Source: Methylobacterium sp. NEAU K (GTDB taxonomy: Bacteria > Pseudomonadota > Alphaproteobacteria > Rhizobiales > Beijerinckiaceae). From it: a DNA stretch of 64,000 bases. Positions within the stretch are counted from its first letter, which is position 1. The number at the start of each line of letters is the position of its first letter. This document shows positions 60,184 through 64,000 of the stretch, one piece after another. The position numbers and the translations under genes were made by a program. The stretch lies in the NCBI RefSeq assembly GCF_030700285.1, contig NZ_JAUYZJ010000006.1, forward strand, positions 124,001 through 188,000, read 5' to 3'. Below the pieces are notes generated by a model, which saw only the letters and a list, made by a program, of their open reading frames with translations, had not been told where the DNA came from and did not search any database.

Positions 60184-61920
60184 ATGGCCACCCCCTTGAA
60201 TGCTGCGCCGTCCCAAGATCCTCTAGCGGCAAAGCTCAGCGCCGCGGACGACCGCATCCTGTTGAACCACTGGCTCCCGCCGCAGGAGGGCATCGTTCCC
60301 CGGGTCCGGGTGGGGACGCGCTGGGTCAGCGTGCTGTGGGCGCTGCCGCTAAGCTTTGCCGGCCTTGTCCTCGCAGTCGCTTTGGCACAGGGGCTGCTGG
60401 AGTTCGCCGCCGTCAAGGCGTTCGTGGCGCGTTACCCCGGCATCGCCCAGGCCGCGCCGTCGGTGGACTCCGGCTTCCCGTGGTGGCTGCGGGCGCAGCA
60501 CTTCCTGAACATGTTCTTCATGATGTTTATCATCCGCGCCGGCATCCAAATCTTGGCCGACCACCCGCGGCTGTACTGGAAGCGGGACTGCACGCCGGGA
60601 ACGGAGTGGTTCCGCTTCCAGCGTCCGGTTCCAACCGGGCGCATCTGGACTGCCAAGGACGACTCGGTCACGCTCCCGAAGTGGCTGGGCATCCCGGGCC
60701 TGCGCCACACCATCGGGCTGGCCCGCTGGTGGCATTTCTCGGTCACCCTGCTGTGGACGCTGAACGGGATCGCCTTCTACACGCTGATATTCTCGACCGG
60801 CCAGTGGCTCCGCTTGGTGCCCGTAACGTGGGAGGTGTTCCCGAACGCGCTCTCAACCGCCATCCAGTATGCCTCGCTGAACTTTCCGGTTGACCACAGC
60901 TGGACACGCTACAACGCCCTGCAGCAGCTCTCCTATTTCATCACGGTGTTCGTGGCAGCGCCCGTGTCCATCGCCACGGGCCTGCTGCAAAGCCCGGCGA
61001 TCTCCAACCGGCTCGGCTGGACCGGGCGCGTACTGAACCGGCAAGTGGCGCGGTCCATCCACTTCATCTCGTTCTCCTGGTTCGTGCTGTTCATCCTGGC
61101 GCACGGGATCATGGTGTTCGTGACCAGCCTGCGGGAGAACACCAACCACATGTTCGCCGGGGTGGAGAGCAGCTCGTGGGCCGGGCTGCTACCATTCCTT
61201 CTTGCCATGGCAGTGGTAGGGGTCGCCTGGGCCGTGGCGTCGCCACTGACGATCCGACACGCCCGCCTCGTGCAGCACACCGGCACGTTCATGATTGGCT
61301 GGATCAAGGGATTGGCCGAATGGTGGGACCCGCGCTCCCAGCTTTCGGAGAGAGACATCTCGCCGTACTTCTGGCTGAATGGGACCATGCCGCGCTCCGC
61401 GGAGTTCGACCGCCTCGTGGCTGACGGCTTCGAGCATTACAGGCTACGGGTCGGCGGCCTGGTCGAAAACCCGCGCGACTTCTCGCTTGCCGACCTGCAG
61501 GCCATGCCGAAGCAGGAGCAGATCACGACCCATTTCTGCATCCAAGGATGGTCCGGCGTCGCCAAGTGGGGCGGCGTCCCGATGCGCCACATTCTAGACT
61601 TGGTGAAGCCGGCTGCCGAGGCGCGCTACGCCGTGTTCTACTCGCTGGCCGACGGGGGCGACGGCGGCCGCTACTACGATGTGCATAAGTTGCACAATAT
61701 GCGCCATGAACTGACCATACTGGCCCACGAGATGAACGGCCGGCCGGTCAGCGTGCTGCACGGGGCGCCGTTGCGCCTGAGATGCGAGAACGAGCTGGGC
61801 TTCAAGATGGTCAAATGGATCGCGGCGATCGAGTTCGTGCACGACTTCGCCAACCTTGGCGCCGGGGAAGGCGGGTACAACGAGGACCACGAGTTCTACG
61901 GCTACCGTATGCCGATTTGA
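60184..61920 (+). CDS. Cytochrome b561-type membrane domain fused to a sulfite-oxidase-like molybdopterin domain
   Basis: The 578-residue protein, with an AAGGAC site before the ATG, has an N-terminal domain (about 1-360) with about five transmembrane segments and heme-ligand-type histidines (LRAQHFLNMFFMMFIIRAG, LARWWHFSVTLLWTL, SIHFISFSWFVLFILAHGIM), like a b561/DUF4405 cytochrome. The C-terminal part (about 405-578) is a molybdopterin oxidoreductase domain with the conserved Mo-ligating cysteine at residue 452 in HFCIQGWSGVAKWGGVPM and the ending HDFANLGAGEGGYNEDHEFYG. This resembles a YedY/MsrP-YedZ-type pair combined in one chain. The domain order (membrane first) is unusual; the substrate is unknown. 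Confidence 0.85.
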   Translation: MATPLNAAPSQDPLAAKLSAADDRILLNHWLPPQEGIVPRVRVGTRWVSVLWALPLSFAGLVLAVALAQGLLEFAAVKAFVARYPGIAQAAPSVDSGFPWWLRAQHFLNMFFMMFIIRAGIQILADHPRLYWKRDCTPGTEWFRFQRPVPTGRIWTAKDDSVTLPKWLGIPGLRHTIGLARWWHFSVTLLWTLNGIAFYTLIFSTGQWLRLVPVTWEVFPNALSTAIQYASLNFPVDHSWTRYNALQQLSYFITVFVAAPVSIATGLLQSPAISNRLGWTGRVLNRQVARSIHFISFSWFVLFILAHGIMVFVTSLRENTNHMFAGVESSSWAGLLPFLLAMAVVGVAWAVASPLTIRHARLVQHTGTFMIGWIKGLAEWWDPRSQLSERDISPYFWLNGTMPRSAEFDRLVADGFEHYRLRVGGLVENPRDFSLADLQAMPKQEQITTHFCIQGWSGVAKWGGVPMRHILDLVKPAAEARYAVFYSLADGGDGGRYYDVHKLHNMRHELTILAHEMNGRPVSVLHGAPLRLRCENELGFKMVKWIAAIEFVHDFANLGAGEGGYNEDHEFYGYRMPI

Positions 61921-61965
61921 CGCGCAGCCTGGGTGTGGCGCGATACACACACGAAGAGGGCCGGG

Positions 61966-62409
61966 ATGTTTGCCGAGCGGATGCTGCTCAGGGCATGCGA
62001 GCGACTGGTTACGATTGACGGGGCGGCCACCGTCAAGGACACGGCCGCGCTTATGGCCAAGCCGCATACAGACCTCGTTGTCGTGTGCGGCCAGGATGGC
62101 GGGATGGTGGGCGTGCTCACGAAAACCGATATCGTCGGGCAGATCACCCGGTGCATCGGAAGCGGCTGCACCGCCAGGGTGGACGCAATGATGACGCGGG
62201 ACGTGGTGTCCTGCCAGCCCGGCGAGCTGTTGCAGAATATCTGGTCGATGATGAAGGCGCGCGGCCTTCAGCGTATCGCGGTCATTAGTCAGGGCGGGAA
62301 GCCGGTTGGGATCATCTATGCACGGGATGCCCTACAGGGCCTGCTGGGCGAGGTGGAGAGCGACGAGGCCCTGCTCCGCGACTACGTGATGAACGTGGGG
62401 TACCGGTGA
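61966..62409 (+). CDS. CBS-domain protein
   Basis: The ATG at 61966 (MFAERMLLRACERLVTIDG) gives 147 residues with two CBS motifs: TAALMAKPHTDLVVVCGQDGGMVGVLTKTDIVGQITRC and the second ending RIAVISQGGKPVGIIYARDALQGLL. CBS pairs bind adenine nucleotides as sensors. It lies 46 bases after the cytochrome-b/Mo gene, and its stop overlaps the DUF1971 start (GTGA), so it is probably a regulatory or sensing partner in the same operon. Confidence 0.85.
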   Translation: MFAERMLLRACERLVTIDGAATVKDTAALMAKPHTDLVVVCGQDGGMVGVLTKTDIVGQITRCIGSGCTARVDAMMTRDVVSCQPGELLQNIWSMMKARGLQRIAVISQGGKPVGIIYARDALQGLLGEVESDEALLRDYVMNVGYR

Positions 62410-62696
62410 CCGAGGTGGAATGGCCCATTCCAGCAGGATACGTGGTGACCCGCCGGACACCAGTGTTTACGCATGACACGGTGCCACCCGCCCTTTTGAG
62501 TGCGCACGAAACTAAGGGCGGCGCATGGGCCGTAATTCATGTTCTCGAAGGCAAGCTGCGCTACCGCATCGAAACGCCACCATCGGAAAGCATCCTGGAG
62601 CCAGGCCAGCCCGGCGTGATCGAGCCACAGGTCCGGCACCATGTCGAGCCAATTGGGCCGGTGCGCTTCTACCTGGAGTTCCACTGCGCCCCGTAG
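62406..62696 (+). CDS. DUF1971 cupin-type protein (YeaR/TehB-like)
   Basis: A GTG at 62406 overlaps the CBS gene stop and gives 96 residues: PAGYVVTRRTPVFTHDTVPPALLSAHETKGGAWAVIHVLEGKLRYRI and PGVIEPQVRHHVEPIGPVRFYLEF, the short beta-barrel of DUF1971. In E. coli, YeaR-type proteins of this family respond to nitrate/nitric oxide; some relatives are tellurite-linked. It completes the three-gene unit at 60184-62696. Metal binding through the His residues is inferred. Confidence 0.85.
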   Translation: MTEVEWPIPAGYVVTRRTPVFTHDTVPPALLSAHETKGGAWAVIHVLEGKLRYRIETPPSESILEPGQPGVIEPQVRHHVEPIGPVRFYLEFHCAP

Positions 62697-62697
62697 C

Positions 62698-63075
62698 GCC
62701 TCGGTGGCCGATGCGTCGCGGCTCTCGAGCATGATGCGCAACCTCGGCGGCTCGATCGGCATCGCCATGCTCTCGACGATGATCGATCGGCGCGGCCACA
62801 CGCACTTCTCAGTTCTGGCGGAGGTGATCACCCAAAACGCGACCCGCACGCAGGAGCGGGCTGGCCGCGTTGGCGGCCGTGATGCACGCCTACATCGCCG
62901 ATCCGGCGGCAAGGTGCAGCCCTGGCCTCCTTGCAAGCCAAGTGCGGTGCGAGGCGTACGTAACGGCCTATGCGGGAAGCTTCCGGCTCGTGGCGTCAGC
63001 CACATCCTCAGCTTCGGTATCGTGGCGATCCTGAAGAAGAGGCAGCGGGCAGCCGGACCGATCGCAGCCCATTGA
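62698..63075 (+). pseudogene. C-terminal remnant of an EmrB/QacA-type MFS transporter
   Basis: Directly after the DUF1971 gene, ASVADASRLSSMMRNLGGSIGIAMLSTMIDRRGHTHFSVLAEVIT matches the twelfth-helix region and loop of 14-helix MFS drug pumps, where MRNLGGSIGIA is conserved. A frameshift near 62855 moves to LAALAAVMHAYIADPAAR and AYVTAYAGSFRLVA, another to HILSFGIVAILKKRQRAAGP at the end. The N-terminal three quarters are missing. This is a decayed gene. Confidence 0.75.
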
Positions 63076-63190
63076 GGACGGCCAGCTCCTTCACACAGGT
63101 CATTGCGATGGGTTTGGGGAGAACGGGTTGGGCTCCATAACACTCAGACAGCGAAGGTCCGCTTCGAGGTGGTTCCGTAAGAGCGCCTGA

Positions 63191-63215
63191 TCGTGTCCCA
63201 CAGCGTGGTGTAGCT
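63191..63215. repeat. Terminal inverted repeat of the IS256 element
   Basis: TCGTGTCCC, five variable bases, GTGGTGTAGCT. It agrees with 39055-39079 at 20 of 25 positions; the other end of this element would be beyond the window edge, on the far side of 64000. Confidence 0.75.
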
Positions 63216-63255
63216 TTCTGGGAGCCACCACGATCACTGGCCGGGGGCGGATCGA

Positions 63256-63937
63256 TCAGGCTGCCAGGGTGGGCAGGCTGACGCGGGGATCATCGCCGAT
63301 CGGGGCGATGCTTTCCAGGGTGATGTAGCCGGACCGCTGGACGGCCCATTCGTTATTCTGCTCCAACAGGAGCGCGCCGACGATACGGCCGTTTTGGCGC
63401 ACCTTCACGTAGGTCGCGTCGATCCAGAGATACGGCCATTCCCCCCTCGATCGGCCGGTCGAGGAACGCGCCGACCCGTTCATCGATCTCCTGGCACAGA
63501 CGGCTGACCTGGCTCTTCGACACGCCCGTGCCACCCATCGAGGGGCCCATCGCGGCCTGCCGCTATGGGGCCCTTCCTGGACGAGGGCATCGCCCGAGCG
63601 GGTCCGAGATGCCCGGGATGTCGGCCTCCTGGATCACCGCGGTGAGCGCCTTCTCGGCCATCCGGCGCGGCTCCAGGAAGACAGGGAAGTACGAGCCCTT
63701 GCGCAGCTTCGGCATGCGCAGCGCGACCGTACCCGCCCGCGTCTGCCAGTCCCGGTCAGGGTAGCCGTTGCGCTGGACCAGCCGCTCGGCGCTCTTCTCG
63801 CCGTGGGCCGCGCCGGTCAAGCCGCCCACCTCCAGCTCCATCAGCCGCTCGGCCGCAAAGCCGATCAGCTCGCGCAGGACATCCGTGTCGGCGCACTTCT
63901 CCAGCAGCCCGCGCAGGGCCATCATCTCGTCGGTCAT
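63256..63937 (-). pseudogene. IS256 transposase, frameshifted and missing its DDE core
   Basis: The first part (to about 63600) is a normal IS256 N-terminus. Then a frameshift region ([17 protein letters not shown] against the expected PGISTRSVDDLV) leads into GTGVSKSQVSRLCQEIDERV, and in another frame WPYLWIDATYVKVRQNGRIV joins directly to GALLLEQNNEWAVQRSGYITLESIAP, the natural C-terminal end. The first Asp (WIDATY) is kept but about 170 residues, including the second Asp and the Glu, are gone. The join at RIV|GALLLEQN suggests deletion between similar stretches (VGAILLEQN normally follows RLVGA). The result ends ISLPTLAA at the TGA at 63256. Confidence 0.85.
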
Positions 63938-64000
63938 CGGGGGGCTCTCGGTTCAGGGTTGGCTGTCGCAACCCGCCCCTACCCGGCAACCGCCGATGAC

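Larger units (their letters stand above)
63191..64000 (-). mobile_element. IS256-family insertion sequence (internally deleted, running off the window)
   Basis: The unit runs from the repeat at 63191-63215 to beyond the window edge. Its transposase starts at 63937 ([17 protein letters not shown]) with the mutator-type sequence [39 protein letters not shown], but the catalytic interior is missing. The stretch 63938-64000 corresponds to 39150 onward, the leader of the same IS. A complete element of this family should be about 1.3 kb. Confidence 0.85.

Noticed and set aside
1..64000. CRISPR arrays, tRNA or rRNA genes, prophage genes.
   Set aside because: No regular direct repeats with spacers, no cloverleaf, no rRNA blocks and no phage structural genes were seen.

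Overview
The window is a GC-rich (visibly well above 60% G+C), gene-dense stretch of an alphaproteobacterial chromosome. Gene content and protein character point to the Methylobacteriaceae (Methylobacterium or a close relative): a serS-surE-pcm cluster, an assimilatory nitrate operon run by NasS/NasT, a fused transaldolase-glucose-6-phosphate isomerase, tiny secreted Arg/Gly-rich proteins, and REP-like palindromes between genes. This assignment is inference from gene content; there is no rRNA or tRNA gene in the window to settle it.

Layout. (1) 1-11 kb, minus strand: a cut cysteine-dioxygenase-like gene, an HD-GYP protein, then a pentose-phosphate/glucose block read as glucoamylase (GH15) - transketolase - transaldolase/G6P isomerase fusion - 6-phosphogluconate dehydrogenase - 6-phosphogluconolactonase. 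(2) 12-23.7 kb, plus strand: nasT-nasS, then a sigma-54-type promoter and an attenuator-like leader before a nitrate/nitrite assimilation operon (FAD/NADH oxidoreductase, NirA, a CysJ-like reductase, NasA, CysG). (3) 24-38.5 kb: housekeeping and stress genes (NudC, HIT, Usp, acyltransferase, carbonic anhydrase, Nudix, CitE-like lyase, dUTPase, AAA ATPase, OsmC, serS-surE-pcm). (4) 38.5-55.5 kb: a more accessory region, with an IS256-type fragment, an AraC regulator, Gly/Arg-rich secreted proteins around a phospholipase-A2-like protein, an orphan TAXI-type membrane protein, a four-gene unit (tiny exported protein, parvulin-like PpiC, HupE/UreJ, DUF3604), a patatin lipase, an SDS-type alkyl sulfatase and HdeD. 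(5) 55.5-64 kb: mobile debris. A broken IS3-type element containing an almost pure C/G tract abuts a truncated glutathione S-transferase; then come a carotenoid oxygenase, a methyltransferase, a three-gene unit (cytochrome-b/molybdopterin fusion, CBS protein, DUF1971 cupin), a decayed MFS pump end, and an IS256 copy that has lost its catalytic core and runs off the window.

How the genes work together. Block 1 could take glucose polymers through hexose phosphates and both branches of the pentose phosphate pathway, apart from G6P dehydrogenase, which is not in the window. Block 2 reduces nitrate to ammonium: NasS senses nitrate, NasT would release the leader terminator, NasA makes nitrite, NirA with the reductases makes ammonium, and CysG supplies siroheme. 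The units most worth following up are the nas leader, the cytochrome-b/Mo - CBS - DUF1971 unit and the PpiC-HupE-DUF3604 unit.
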